From: Latrodectus hesperus
Lineage: Eukaryota; Arthropoda; Arachnida; Araneae; Theridiidae
NCBI GenBank assembly: GCA_037975125.1
Contig: JAJQOW010000014.1
Location: 18,967,685 to 19,031,684 of the forward strand
Length of the DNA: 64,000 bases
Direction of reading: 5' to 3'
Under the pieces are notes generated by a model. It worked only from the letters and a program-made list of their open reading frames with translations. It made no database searches and was not told where the DNA came from. Below, piece by piece: positions 1-10,323 of the stretch; the first letter of the stretch is position 1; every line of letters starts with the position of its first letter. A program made the translations under genes and the position numbers.

Positions 1-1689
1 AGCTAAGCTAAATGCCAACTTCCTAATATAAGATTTCCTTTATTACACGCGACACTCACTTCAAAGCAAAATTTCAGGGAAGAATTATTTAATTTATAAA
101 GACTCGTGATACAAATACACTTAATGAAAGAAATTAAATTCCAAAATCAGATTTGAAGATTATGAAATAATTCTTAAAAAGAGAAAACTTTCTTCTAACT
201 TATATATTTCAACAAATTAAATGTTGTATCATTTCTATTTCAATTAAGCAATTGAAAACTATAATAAAAATAAGTTTAAGTTGAAAAATTAAGTTTATTT
301 AGTAAATCAATTATTGTATCAGCATTCAAACTTCCAGACCAATAAAAATATAAAATTGCAAAGCACGCGGCAGCAAAGAACAAGTGCAGATGTTTCTTCT
401 GGAGGGGAAGGAAACATTTCTCTCCCCTTTATGCAAAACTTGGATTTAAAACTGGAGTTTTGAATTGCACAAGATGTGGGTTTTTATATGAATATTAATA
501 AGCTTTTTTATCGTTTTTAAGAAAATAATAGAAAGTACTGATATTTATTATAATGTTTTCGCTTTTCTTTATTTCTAAATGAATTATTTAATATCTTGTT
601 GGAGTTTTAGTTATAGTAAAGTTTAGTTTTGTTTGTCATAAATTTTTATGTAAAAGATTAAAAAGTTAGCCATGAACTATCGAATTCTTCAAAATGTTAT
701 CATATAAAGTAATATTTAGGTAACTATATAACCTACAGTCAACTTCTTCAGTGAAAAATATTAAAATATTTTTATTACTTAAGTTTATTTAACATTTCAG
801 CATTTTTAATAATTCGATGTTAATAACTCAAATATGTTATTAAATTTCCTTATAAATTATTTTCAAATTATTTACACAAAATATCTATTAGACAGAAAAT
901 AAAAAAAATCAGTCCTGAGCATTGAGGTAAAGAAGCTAGACAGAAATACACATATGTACTTTAGAAAGTAGAGAAAAATTACTTAAGTAAGCTTCTTCTA
1001 ATGAATAATTTCCTTAGAATATCATTTACTTGAGTCTTTTTGTTATCTGATGTCAAGTTTTTAAGAAATAAAATTAAAACTTATCCTTTTGATTTAATTC
1101 TATACAAAAATCAATCTTTTCCAACAAAAATATAATAGCTTATAAGGAATTTTGAGTATTTTCATTAAGCAAGTCTTTTTAGTATATTATCAGAAAATCG
1201 GGAAAATAATCAAATAAGTCCTACTTCTCTGTATATTAAAATTATTTTGAAGTCTATCATTTCGTAATTTTTCTTCGTGCATTCATTCACTTTGTGCTTT
1301 TATAATAGCTTTTATGCAAGTAATTCAAATTGAAAACTTAGATAAATACAATTTTTTGTGAACAAGGAAACAATAAGCACATGAAATGTTAATAGTTATA
1401 AATAGGGAACAGTAAAAAATAGTTGTTTTGATTATAAGACTATTTATCGAAAGTAATCAATTTGTAAGTGAAAATTTACCCTTACCTTATAAGTTTCAGA
1501 ATTCAAATTCAGGAGTATTCCATCTACATTCTACATAAATGATCAAAAAAATTCTCCAGTATTTATATTTATCTTTTATTAAGAAATTATAGGCGGACAG
1601 ATATATTTAAGATTTAATTTCGGTGTTCAGGCATGCATATTCCTTACGGGTCAAAACATAGTAACATTCTGCTTACTTTTCTTCGCGTG
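1..1689. other. AT-rich spacer, no gene seen
   Basis: Very AT-rich sequence with only short spurious open frames on both strands. I see no protein-family motif, splice-phased exon, tandem array or terminal repeat here. Confidence 0.6.
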
Positions 1690-1789
1690 GGAGCATGGGA
1701 TTTAAAACTGATGTCATCAATTTTTAATTGGCAAAGCTAGTTACATTATTTTTTTTGATGATCGCCAACATTTCCAACATACTCCCACG
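1690..1789 (-). repeat. Possible start of a BEL-3 3' LTR with polypurine tract
   Basis: Read on the minus strand, a purine-rich stretch (GTGGGAGT, 1780-1789) is followed at 1779 by TGTTGGAAATGTTGGCG, the TG start expected of an LTR. It lies about 220 bp beyond the BEL-3 pol tail and in the same orientation, as a 3' LTR should. No second copy of this LTR is in the window to confirm it, and the far end is not defined. Confidence 0.3.
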
Positions 1790-2188
1790 TTTGAGTTTAC
1801 ATCTCAGAAAGTTCTTAAACATAATATATATTTAAATTAAAATATAAAAATTCTATCTCACAATATAAATTGTCAAGTTTCAAGATAAATCAATATACTT
1901 CAAAAAATAAGAAAATATCAAAATAATTCACTTATCAATGAAATTAAAATGACATACAAAATTTTTTCTAAACATTGAATCTTAAAGTTCTAAAATAAAG
2001 TTCTTAATATAAAGTCCAAGAGTAAAGATTTCTTGCTGTAAAGAAAAGTTCAGTTAGTCTTTTTATTTGTTTTAACCTCTTACCATATCGAGAGGTTCGT
2101 TCATCAAGTTCAGTCTGGATCCCTGTTAATTCCACTAGTATCATAGCAGATAAACTTTTCAACAGGTAATTCATTTCCTTGGAGCACT

Positions 2189-2190
2189 TA
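2189..2190. repeat. TA target-site duplication, left copy
   Basis: TA immediately precedes the CAGTG terminus of the Tc1-like element. The partner copy is at 3778-3779. Confidence 0.85.
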
Positions 2191-3777
2191 CAGTGACGGC
2201 AAAAAGTATTGGCACATCTAGTTTTTTGCAAATTTTGAATTTATTAAATAAAACAATTCATTCAATTTAGAATAAACAAAATGCTTATGATTAACTGAAA
2301 CAATGTGTACTTCACAAAATTTTTTAATTTTAAATACTATATATAAATATAAAAAAATACATAAATCTACTTGGAAAAAAGTATTGGCACATTTTCATCA
2401 TTTGACGTTAAACAACGTTTAATTTAAATTTAATACTTAGTAAAAAGTCCATTTGCATCAATAATGGCTTGGAGACGCCTGGGCATTGAGTGAACCAAGT
2501 TTTGGATCAAGTCTAAGCTTATTTTGTCCCATTCTTCAGCCAAAAGTTGTTTCAAATGATTCCTTCCTGTAATGTGGTGTTTTCTCACCATCACATCTAG
2601 AGAATGCCATAAATTTTCAATTATATTTATATCTGGTGATTGGGGAGGAGTGTGAAGCTGTTTTGGTACATTGTACAGTAACCATTCTTTGGCTCTGAGT
2701 GCAGTATGTTTTGGGTCGTTGTCCTGCTGAAACATATAGTCACTTTGAAGTCCCATTTTTGTAACACTTGCTTTCAGATTATCACGCAAAATGTTCACGT
2801 ACCCTTCTGCATTCAAATTGCCTTCAATAAAAACAAGGTTTCCAACACCATTATATGAAACACATCCCCACACCATAACATGCCCACCTCCGTGCTTTAC
2901 ATTAACAATCACATTTTTCTTCTTTAACTCTTCGTTTTTTCTTCGCCAAATTGTCCTTTTACCGTCAGAACCAAACACATTAAACTTGCTTTCGTCCGTG
3001 AAAACAACAGTTTTCCAAAAATCAAGAGGTTTGTTTATGTATTCTTTGGCAAAAGCGAGGCGTTTCTGACGATTTATTTTACTGATAAAAGGTTTTTTCT
3101 TGGTGTGTTCTGCCATGTAGACCAACAGAGTGCAGTACATTTCTTATTGTTCTTTCAGAGACCTGTACTCCAGAAACTGACTCGACCATATTAGCCAAAT
3201 TTCTCGCGCTGGCATAATTATTTTTTTCGACTTCTTTCATAACTTTTCTCACCATTCTAGCATTTAGCTTCTTTGGTCGTCCTGTGCGCTTTTGGTTTTC
3301 AACCGTACCACGTTCTTCATACCTTTTACACACATTTCTCACTGAGGAAAAACTTAAATTTAAATGAGCAGCAATTTCACGTTATGTTTTTTCTTGATTT
3401 CGCAGCAAAATTATCTTCTCACGTGTGCCTATTCTAAGTTCTTTTGTTTTAGGCATAACTAATTAATTTAAATATTTATATAAATTTATACACTTAGAAA
3501 CTTTGCTCACAATTTATACTATGAATTATAGCTAAACAGTGAAACAAAACTAACTACAAAATTTAGAGAACACTAATTGTGCCAATACTTATTTCACTTA
3601 ACTTACTTAAGCAATTTATTTTTTAAAATAAAATTGGTAGTTAAACATAATTTTTTAAACCACATTTATATCAATGTAAATTTCTTTTTTGGTTGTGAAA
3701 AAATTATCAAAATTGTATGATTTTCTTAAGAGTTAACGTTAAAAAACATATTATGCCAATACTTTTTGCCGCCACTG
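2191..3777 (-). mobile_element. Tc1-like DNA transposon, complete ends, about 1.59 kb
   Basis: The left terminus CAGTGACGGCAAAAAGTATT and the inverted right terminus match over about 23 bp with one mismatch (GTGACGG versus GTGGCGG), and a TA duplication flanks both ends, as in Tc1/mariner. Each end has a second, inner copy of the core motif AAAAAGTATTGGCAC: outer 2201-2215 and inner 2376-2390 on the left, inner 3579-3590 inverted and outer about 3755-3770 on the right. This is the IR/DR arrangement seen in some Tc1 elements. It carries one minus-strand transposase reading frame that is broken (separate entry). The element sits in BEL-3, so it arrived later than that retrotransposon. Confidence 0.9.
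2430..3456 (-). pseudogene. Tc1-like transposase (DD34E), one stop and one frameshift
   Basis: Cut-and-paste transposase of the Tc1 family; it would bind the terminal repeats and integrate at TA. The frame starts at ATG 3456 (MPKTKEL), has an in-frame TAA at 3384-3382, then resumes with a paired-type helix-turn-helix region containing the GRPKK motif. A frameshift between about 3140 and 3079 separates this from the DDE domain. Catalytic motifs are visible: TDESKFN (first D), QQDNDPKHTA (second D) and PDINIIENLW (E), with DD34E-type spacing. Total span is about 340 codons, normal for the family. The two lesions make this copy non-autonomous, although its ends look intact and could still be mobilised in trans (inference). 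Confidence 0.9.
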
Positions 3778-3779
3778 TA
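3778..3779. repeat. TA target-site duplication, right copy
   Basis: TA directly after the right terminus of the Tc1-like element; partner of 2189-2190. Confidence 0.85.
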
Positions 3780-4036
3780 TTTTCATTCTTACCCATTTCT
3801 AAGGGATATGATCTTAACGCTTTACGCGCGTAGAACAACTCCATTTTAAATCTTCAATTTTACTAGTCTAATATTCCTATCTGGTTACGTAAAAATTTTC
3901 GAACACTTTTTTAACGGCCAGTACAGCCTTTTCATGTTGTCACTGGATATTAAAACATCTCCTATCTCAATGAGTGTAACCATCTTCTATCTAAACTATT
4001 TCAGCTGGAAAATATTTTGCATGACTTATTCTAATG

Positions 4037-4157
<121 letters not shown>

Positions 4158-4208
4158 TATATGTTTTTATTGATTTATAAGTTTTTTGAGAATTGCAGGT
4201 TAAAAAAA

Positions 4209-4512
4209 AAGATTTTAGAAAATTTCGAAACATAACTGTGGAAAAAAATAGAGCTGAGATTTCATTACAAAAGTTAACACAGTGAGATACTTTCACATAA
4301 CCACAAGATAAAAGACTTCAGAAATTTCAAATTTTGTGGATTAAATAATATTTTCCGAATTAAGGCAAGACTCTCATTGAAAGAAGATTTAGATAATTTT
4401 AACTTTCCTTTTGTAATACCTCGTGAGCATCCAATTGTTAAAAAAAACATTCGATTTAAACACTATTCGCTTAGTCTTGCATGTGTTTAGATAGTAATGA
4501 TTCATGTGAGAG
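4209..4512 (+). pseudogene. BEL-2: BEL/Pao pol remnant, left part (before integrase zinc region)
   Basis: Plus-strand BEL/Pao pol leading into the integrase. The clearest run is from about 4345: FRIKARLSLKEDLDNFNF followed by PFVIPREHPIV, then FKHYSLSLACV and VMIH. This matches the conserved BEL segment ending in ILPxxHPIVxLLI and HxxxxHAG. At 4508-4512 the frame is cut by BEL-1 and continues at 17011 with REEF, ILKYRKTVRKVI. Stops and substitutions show it is an old, dead copy. The part before 4209 is replaced by the microsatellite and other sequence. Confidence 0.7.
4508..4512. repeat. Probable 5-bp target duplication of BEL-1, left (GAGAG)
   Basis: GAGAG precedes the 5' LTR. AAGAG (one mismatch) follows the 3' LTR at 17011-17015. 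Removing BEL-1 and one copy restores the BEL-2 reading frame, supporting this as the insertion site. Five bp is typical for BEL/Pao. Confidence 0.55.
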
Positions 4513-4933
4513 TCGATAAACTCAAATGCGAGCATTAAATTTTGACTTAAACTGTAACTGAAATTTAAAGATAACAAGAAATTTGTTTTTGTAAACAGTT
4601 GAAATGAATATAATGGAAAGAGGTGGTTGTTTGAGCATTTGATTATGATTTCATATTTTTTAATTCTTATTAAATATTTTTATAAAAAAGAGTTTATTCT
4701 TTCAACGGTGAACCTGACTTATAATTTTAATGACATTACATTTAAAATAGAGTAGCAATCTTTTGAAGCGAAAACTAAAAGTAAACTAAGTAAGTTTCAC
4801 TCCGGAAATTGAGGACAAGTTGCAGTACAAAAAGAAAATCAGGTAAAGTGATTTTACCTTTATCTTTAATTAAGATTGAAATTTTTATTAGAATAAGAAA
4901 AGTACGTAGTAAACTTTTATAACTTTTTTGTCA
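4513..4933 (+). repeat. BEL-1 5' LTR
   Basis: Aligns from TCGATAAACTC to about GTCA at 4933 with 16587-17010. Shared landmarks include TTTGTTTTTGTAAACAGTTG, GTTTATTCTTT, AAATAGAGTAGCAATC and ATTAGAATAAGAAAAGTA. The leading TG present in the 3' copy is missing here. Many small indels separate the two copies. Confidence 0.7.
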
Positions 4934-5209
4934 TGTCATAATGGCCGGAATGTTAAGACTAGTCAATTTTTCTTATAAAAGATTGTGTATTAGTAGAACT
5001 GTTTAAGGAAAAAAATGTGGTCAGATGAGAAAACGAAATTGTTATAAAAAAAATGAACATCACTAAGAATAAGTGTTACAAATTTACTGATTAAGCTAGA
5101 TAACGAGGTTTCGAAATCAAAAGGTATAGGTGTCAGTGATTTAAAAGAATTCATCGAAACGATAACAAATAAATTTGATTCTTTAAAGTTGAGTAGATAA
5201 GGAGCTCGA

Positions 5210-5749
5210 ACCATTTTTTAAAGATGATGAATTTCAGACAAAATATTAAAAAATATGAAGAGTATGAAGAAAAGGTAGTTATTGCTAAATTTCGAGCTAA
5301 AAAGAAAATTTATCAAATGAAACTATCTGTCAATAATGAAATCGGAAGTTTAAAATTATAACCTAATTATTTTGAACAGAAATAAACGAAACAGTACCAG
5401 AAAAAGTATGTATTCAACTCTCAAAACTCAGTATCGCAAAAGTTTAAGAAGACGTTAGCCAATGGCTAACCTTTTGGAATAGTTTGGAAACGGCGATACA
5501 TTATAATGAATGGTTAGAAAAAAATTAATGTAATTATTTTAAAGCACATTTAGGTGGGTCCGTTTTAAATACAGTAGAGGGCTTTTCAATTTCAAACGCA
5601 TCTTATGATTCCGCAAACGAATTATTAAAAGATTTGCTAATAAAGATTTACTTATTCAGACATATGAGCGCAATTTAAATATGCAACAGCAAAAAAATTC
5701 AAATGACCTTCGCATTTTTAGAAAATTTTATGATAATTGTAGGACACAT
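5210..5749 (+). pseudogene. BEL-1 gag (DUF1759-like), left part
   Basis: Structural protein region of BEL/Pao. Visible motifs in order are LTFWNSFETAIHYNEWLEK (about 5460-5525), KAHLGGSVLNTVEGFSISNA (about 5540-5605), and DLRIFRKFYDNCRTH ending at the gypsy insertion. These match the DUF1759 pattern of a W..FW.SF segment followed by a LRxFYD segment. Multiple frame changes are present. The reading continues across the gypsy insertion at 12196. Confidence 0.7.
5746..5749. repeat. ACAT target-site duplication of the gypsy element, left
   Basis: ACAT directly before the TGTAATG start of the 5' LTR. An identical ACAT follows the 3' LTR at 12192-12195. Four bp is typical for Ty3/gypsy. Confidence 0.85.
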
Positions 5750-5966
5750 TGTAATGTCTCACCATCGGCACTTTCGATTTTAAGATCCTATGTTTTTTTT
5801 TTTTTTGTTTTGTTTTGATTTTCAGAGAGACTCTCGTTGTACGCGAAGCAGGCGAGAGAGATTGTCGCGAACCCATACATGGCTCCTTGTAAATTTTGTT
5901 CATTTTTTAATTAAATGTGTATGTTTCAAAATTGGAGTCATTTATTTGTTTGTTTGTTTCATAACA
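5750..5966 (+). repeat. Gypsy 5' LTR
   Basis: Begins TGTAATGTCTCACCATCGGC and ends CATAACA. It matches 11967-12191 except for T-tract length, a CT indel (ACTCTCGTT here versus ACTCGTT) and a few T/G differences. Confidence 0.92.
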
Positions 5967-7343
5967 AACTTATGTTTTTGGTGGCAGCGGTTTGATGCTT
6001 TTTTAATGCTTTGCATTAGCATCCATTATGGAAATTAATTATGTGCACTATATTGGATTACGTGCCGCAATGTTGGAATACAGGTAGGCCATTTTGATCA
6101 ATCTTTCTCTGGCTACTATTGAAAATAAATAGTTTGGAATGTTATATAAATTGATAGAATATTTAGTTTCAATCTTATTTACGTGGTTTTCATGTTATAT
6201 CAATTAACTTTGTTTATAAGTTTGTAAATGGTGTAGTCCATATTACAAAGCTAATTTATGTATTTCGTGTATTCGAATTTACAGTGTTCATGCTATATCA
6301 ATTAATTTTGTTTATAAGTTAGTAAATGGTGTATTCCATATTACAAAAGCTAATTTCTGTATTTCGTGTATTCGAATTTACAGTGTAATATTTTTTATAA
6401 GAAAAGTGTATCTTATTATAAATTTGCATTTCTTAATTTTTATGTGGTTGATGTATTTCAATTCACGTAGGAATATGTTAAAATAACTATGTTGTTATAG
6501 ATTAATGTGTAAAATCGAAAGTACACTTATATTCATAATTTTTTGAATGTTTCACTGAAAGTAGATTTTATGAAAGTAATATATACTTTAGAAAGGTTTT
6601 GATTTCGTTATGTGAAAACGAAAGTACATGATTACAAATAGGTTTGAATTTAAAGTAATGTGAGATTTATTTATATGTTTTTGATTTTTGTTTGTAAAGT
6701 ATCAAACTGATTCATTTGGTATTTAAAAACGCATATGTTTATTTTCATTGATAAAGATTTGAAAAGATATTTTCTTACTGTTTAAAATATCGTACGTTAT
6801 TATCATTTTCATGTCGTGTATGATTAACTAACTAAGTTTATTGATTTAAAATCGAAAGCTGATTTCTGGTTTAGATTAGTTAAAGCTTTTAATTTATATT
6901 GTTGTTAAGAATTGTAGTGTTTTATATTTTGAATTAAATAAGGATTCAAAAATATGTATAATTTCATTTTCTGATTTAATATAGTAGTATTTGTATAAGA
7001 ATCTGATTTTATAAAATTTATACATTTTTGATTAATAATTCAATTTATCTGAGTATCAAGTATTAGCTTGGTGATAAAAAAAACTTGAAATCGAGAGTAG
7101 AAGATTTAATATTAAACTTGTTCTTCTTTTCAAAATATATGATTTGCTGTTTATACACTATTTGTTGTATTACAATATAGTTTGTTTTCGTTTAAATTTT
7201 TAAATGTTATGGATATGTTTTATATTAGTAGAGTGTGTTAAATAATTTCAATAGTTATTTACGAAATTTTGTATATAGGTGGGTGTAGTCTGTTTTTCCT
7301 CTCATTATTGCATCTCTTCTGAGATAAAGCGTTAATAAATAAA
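5967..7343 (+). other. Gypsy leader: possible primer-binding site and AT-rich untranslated region
   Basis: About 1.4 kb of AT-rich, non-coding sequence between the 5' LTR and gag. TTGGTGGCAGCGG at 5978-5990 lies 11 bp inside the LTR and is the only GC-rich patch where a primer-binding site would be expected; I cannot name the tRNA. A 98-bp near-perfect tandem duplication lies at 6191-6387 (separate entry). Plus-strand start codons occur in the leader, but none opens a long frame. Confidence 0.6.
6191..6387 (+). repeat. 98-bp tandem duplication in the gypsy leader
   Basis: Unit 1 (6191-6288) and unit 2 (6289-6387) both read from CATGTTATATCAATTAA or its variant through TTTATAAGTT, AAATGGTGTA and TTCGTGTATTCGAATTTACA. 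They differ at only a handful of positions. Confidence 0.85.
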
Positions 7344-8894
7344 ATGGCTTTTTTAGCACGGGGGAAAAAGGGAGATTTAGTAGAAGTAGCTGAAGAGTTA
7401 GGGGAAATGGTTCCAGATTCTTTTAAAATCCCAGATATTAAAAAATTAATTTTAACTAGTAAAAACTTTAACGAGGAAGAAGTAAAATGTATATTAGATA
7501 GGGTAATCGAGGAAAGAGTTAAAAAGGAACAGGAAGAAAAAGAGGAAAGAGTTAGGCGAGAAATACTAGAAAAAGAGGAAAGAATTAGGCGAGAAGAATT
7601 AGAAAAAGAGGAAAGAATTAGGCGAGAAGAAATAGAAAAAGAAGAAAGAATTAGACGTGAAGAAAGAGAACATATTTTAGAAATGAAACGTCTAGAAATC
7701 TCTTCAAATGCTGCAATTTCGAACACAGAATCAGTTACAAATAGGACTGAACATGCTCAAAAAATTCAATTAATGCAAATAACGCCAAAATTCGATGAAA
7801 GGAAAGATGAGATGAGTTTATACTTAATAAATTTTGAGCGTAGAGCAGAAATGGCTCATATTCCAAAAAACGAATGGGTAGTTTATCTTGTAAGTGCTTT
7901 ACCTTCAGAGATATCTAACATGTTAGCTAGAGAACCTCCAGAAAGGGCTGATGATTACGATTACGTGAAGGAAATTATTCTTAAACGTTTCAAGTTAAAT
8001 AGCGAAAAATTAAGACAATTGTTTCTTAGACACCAGAAAACGTCAGACAAATCATGGAGAAATTATGCACAAGAATTGAATAGTTACTTTACGGAATGGC
8101 TTACGGAATTCGAAATAACGACATTTGAACAGCTTAAGGAACTAATGGTAACAGATCAATTGAAACGTCGTGTGCCAATTGAAATTAAGGAACATTTTTT
8201 GGCGGAATGGCTTAAAATAAATTCGCCGTATGATCTGGCAGAGAAAATAGATGAATATGAAAGTTTAAGTTTAAGAGATAGTTTTAAGACGAAAGATTTT
8301 ACAAAACTCCCTCGAAATAATTTTGGTTTTCGTCAACAAAATGAAAACCGTGCCTTTAAGTTTAATGAAGTAGTTCGGAATCATAAATCTCATGTTCCTA
8401 AAAAAGTCGAGAATAAAAATTCTAATTATTCACATGAAAAGGAATTCGAAAAGAGAAAACAACTCCGATGTTATGAATGTGGTTCTTATAGTCATTTGCG
8501 GCCTCAGTGTGACAAAATAAAAAAGAACTTAGAATCGGTAGCATCCAACGAAATTGCTAGAAGTACATTTAATGAGTTGATGGCTCCTTACACTAGTATC
8601 GGCACTGTTAATGGAATTCAAATGCCAATCTTAAGAGACACTGGAGCAACTCTTGATTTGATTTGTGGAAAATACGTGAAACCTGATATGTTCACGAAGG
8701 AAAAGGTTTGGCTAAGAACACCTCTTGATGAAACTTTAGTATGCTTACCTATTGCCGAGGTTGAAATAAATTGTGAATTAGGTCACATTTTGACAAAGGC
8801 AGCAGTTCTTCGAGATTCTTTGGATCAAGGAAGATATTTACTGGAAACAAAACAGCCGCTTTATTTCAGGAAATTAAAAAGCATGAGGAGGTGA
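7344..8894 (+). CDS. Gypsy Gag-protease polyprotein (516 aa)
   Basis: Gag nucleocapsid precursor fused to an aspartic protease. The frame starts at ATG 7344 (MAFLARGKKGDL). Residues about 50-110 form a highly charged coiled coil made of four 11-residue repeats (EKEERIRREEL type; 7536-7667). A capsid-like region follows, then a CCHC zinc knuckle CYECGSYSHLRPQC (about residues 376-389) and the protease active site DTGATLDLI (about residues 431-439). The frame ends at TGA 8892-8894. The next frame is open in the -1 register across this point, and the -1 register upstream still reads family-like sequence from about 8845, so I infer that a one-base indel in this copy split an originally continuous gag-pol. 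No canonical slippery heptamer is obvious. Confidence 0.88.
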   Translation: MAFLARGKKGDLVEVAEELGEMVPDSFKIPDIKKLILTSKNFNEEEVKCILDRVIEERVKKEQEEKEERVRREILEKEERIRREELEKEERIRREEIEKEERIRREEREHILEMKRLEISSNAAISNTESVTNRTEHAQKIQLMQITPKFDERKDEMSLYLINFERRAEMAHIPKNEWVVYLVSALPSEISNMLAREPPERADDYDYVKEIILKRFKLNSEKLRQLFLRHQKTSDKSWRNYAQELNSYFTEWLTEFEITTFEQLKELMVTDQLKRRVPIEIKEHFLAEWLKINSPYDLAEKIDEYESLSLRDSFKTKDFTKLPRNNFGFRQQNENRAFKFNEVVRNHKSHVPKKVENKNSNYSHEKEFEKRKQLRCYECGSYSHLRPQCDKIKKNLESVASNEIARSTFNELMAPYTSIGTVNGIQMPILRDTGATLDLICGKYVKPDMFTKEKVWLRTPLDETLVCLPIAEVEINCELGHILTKAAVLRDSLDQGRYLLETKQPLYFRKLKSMRR

Positions 8895-10105
8895 AAATAC
8901 ATATGATAAATGCTATAGAAACTCGAGCTCAAAGAAGACGGAAGGAAAATAGCACGAATAAAGAGATTATTGATTCTGAAATAGAATCTTCTAGGTCTTG
9001 CTTCCTAACTAAACAAAATGAAGAATTAGAGCAAAATACAATTTTGCCACCATTAGAAACCGAAGTTGAAGGGATGGATTTGATAAAAACATCTCCAGAA
9101 GAATTTGCTCGGGAACAAAAGGTGTGCGAAGATTTGAAACCTCTTTTTGAGCAAGCTAAACGACAATCTTCAAAAGACAATAAATATATTATAATAAATC
9201 AATTGTTGTTTTATAATAAAATGGACAATGATGGAACTATAAGAAGATTATTAGTTGTGCCCAAGAAGTTTCGCAACCAACTAAAAGGGATCTGCCATGA
9301 GATAACTGCAGCTCATTTAGGTATAACTAAAACAAAAGATATGCTGTGCAAAACTTTCTACTGGCCTAACTGCTTTAAAGAAATTGAAAAATTTGTTAAA
9401 TCTTGTGACAAATGTCAACGAGTAGGAAAGCCTCAAGATAAGAAAAGGGCTCCTTTGAAACTGGTTCCAGTAATTCCGGAAATATTTACAAGAATTAACG
9501 TTGATGCATGTGGTCCTTTACCTATAACTTCCTGTGGTAACCGGTATATTATAACAGCCATTTGCATGTCATCCAAGTATCCAGATGCCATCCCAGTACC
9601 AGATATACGTTCTACTACTGTGATTGATGCTTTTCTTCAGATATTTAGCCGCATGGGTTTTCCTAGGGAGTTGCAAAGTGATCAAGGAACATCTTTCATG
9701 AGTGTCCTAACATCAGAATTTTTAGAAAAATTTGGTATTAAAGTTGTGCATAGTTCCGTTCAGCATCCCCAAAGCAATCCTGTTGAGAGATTGCATAGAA
9801 CTTTAAAGAGAATACTGAAAGTCCTTTGCTTAGAAAAAGGTACAGATTGGGAGAAGATTTTACCTCAGGCACTTTTTGCTCTTAGAACTGCACCTTCTAG
9901 ATCAAACAAATTTTCTGTTCATTGGATAGGTCCAGGAAAAGTAGTAAAACGACTATCGGACACAAATTACGTAATACAATTTCCCGATAAGGAAAAATTA
10001 CATGTATACCATGTAAATATGTTAAAACCTTATTTTCAGCGTCCAGAAGATGTTAATTTAATTTTTACCTCTGATTCTGATAATGAAGATATTGATTCTG
10101 AGTAA
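8891..10105 (+). CDS. Gypsy integrase segment of pol (about 404 codons), upstream of RT
   Basis: Integrase that would insert the element's cDNA. Any start codon here is artificial: the frame is the continuation of gag-pol after the indel. An HHCC zinc-binding region is visible (CHEITAAHLG ... SCDKCQRVG, 9290-9425). Then come the catalytic core motifs VDACGPLP (first D), QSDQGTSFM (second D) and HPQSNPVERLHRTLK (E). Right after ALFALRTAPSRS the frame jumps to VHWIGPGKVVKRLSDTNYV, the C-terminal domain. The segment expected between the core and this motif is absent in frame, which suggests an internal deletion (inference). It ends at TAA 10103-10105; the same frame stays open afterwards, so that stop is probably a nonsense mutation. 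Confidence 0.88.
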   Translation: MKIHMINAIETRAQRRRKENSTNKEIIDSEIESSRSCFLTKQNEELEQNTILPPLETEVEGMDLIKTSPEEFAREQKVCEDLKPLFEQAKRQSSKDNKYIIINQLLFYNKMDNDGTIRRLLVVPKKFRNQLKGICHEITAAHLGITKTKDMLCKTFYWPNCFKEIEKFVKSCDKCQRVGKPQDKKRAPLKLVPVIPEIFTRINVDACGPLPITSCGNRYIITAICMSSKYPDAIPVPDIRSTTVIDAFLQIFSRMGFPRELQSDQGTSFMSVLTSEFLEKFGIKVVHSSVQHPQSNPVERLHRTLKRILKVLCLEKGTDWEKILPQALFALRTAPSRSNKFSVHWIGPGKVVKRLSDTNYVIQFPDKEKLHVYHVNMLKPYFQRPEDVNLIFTSDSDNEDIDSE

Positions 10106-10323
10106 GAAGATATCCCAAGTTTTGAAATTAATTCATCTACCCTTTTAGAGACTTTTCCTGAAAGCTGTTTTAATGAAAAGTTAGAGGACGATCAGAAGAA
10201 ACAATTGAGTAGACTTTTGATTCAATTTATTGATATTTTTCAAATGAACCGGGTTGTACAGAACTGGCTGAACTGGACATCGAGTTAGAATCTAATAAAT
10301 CTATTATAGCTAAACCATATCGA
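10106..10323 (+). pseudogene. Gypsy pol linker between integrase and RT, broken
   Basis: After the TAA at 10103-10105 the same frame continues open (EDIPSFEINSSTLLETFPES, then DQKKQLSRLLIQFIDIFQ). A frameshift near 10245 moves to the RT frame, where LDIELESNKSIIAKPYR leads directly into MSPRQTEIL. This is the segment that normally precedes a Ty3/gypsy RT. Confidence 0.7.

Larger units (their letters stand above)
2005..3985 (-). pseudogene. BEL-3: BEL/Pao retrotransposon pol C-terminus, interrupted by Tc1 element
   Basis: Minus-strand remnant of the C-terminal tail of BEL/Pao pol, downstream of the integrase core. From about 3983 it reads MVTLIEIGDVLISSDNMKR, then LYWPL, then after frame changes and stops IRLVKLK, GVVLRA and SYPLEMG. 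These match the conserved family tail (GDVVLI, WPLG, RLVRVKT, YPLE). Immediately after YPLEMG the frame is cut by the Tc1-like transposon at 2191-3777 and resumes at 2188 as an open frame of about 60 codons to 2005 that I cannot assign beyond contiguity. Several indels and stop codons show it is dead. The upstream part of pol is not visible: a microsatellite starts at 4039. Confidence 0.6.

Noticed and set aside
2791..3069. 92-codon plus-strand frame
   Set aside because: Antisense shadow of the Tc1-like transposase.
7536..7667. CRISPR-like array from regular 33-bp repeats
   Set aside because: The repeats are in frame, contiguous without spacers, and encode a coiled coil; the genome is eukaryotic.
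7259..7726. 155-codon minus-strand serine-rich frame
   Set aside because: Antisense shadow of the gypsy Gag coiled-coil repeats.
8870..8900. Programmed -1 frameshift between gypsy gag and pol
   Set aside because: The frames are in -1 relation, but no canonical slippery heptamer is visible, and family-like residues in the downstream frame already appear before the stop, so an indel is simpler.
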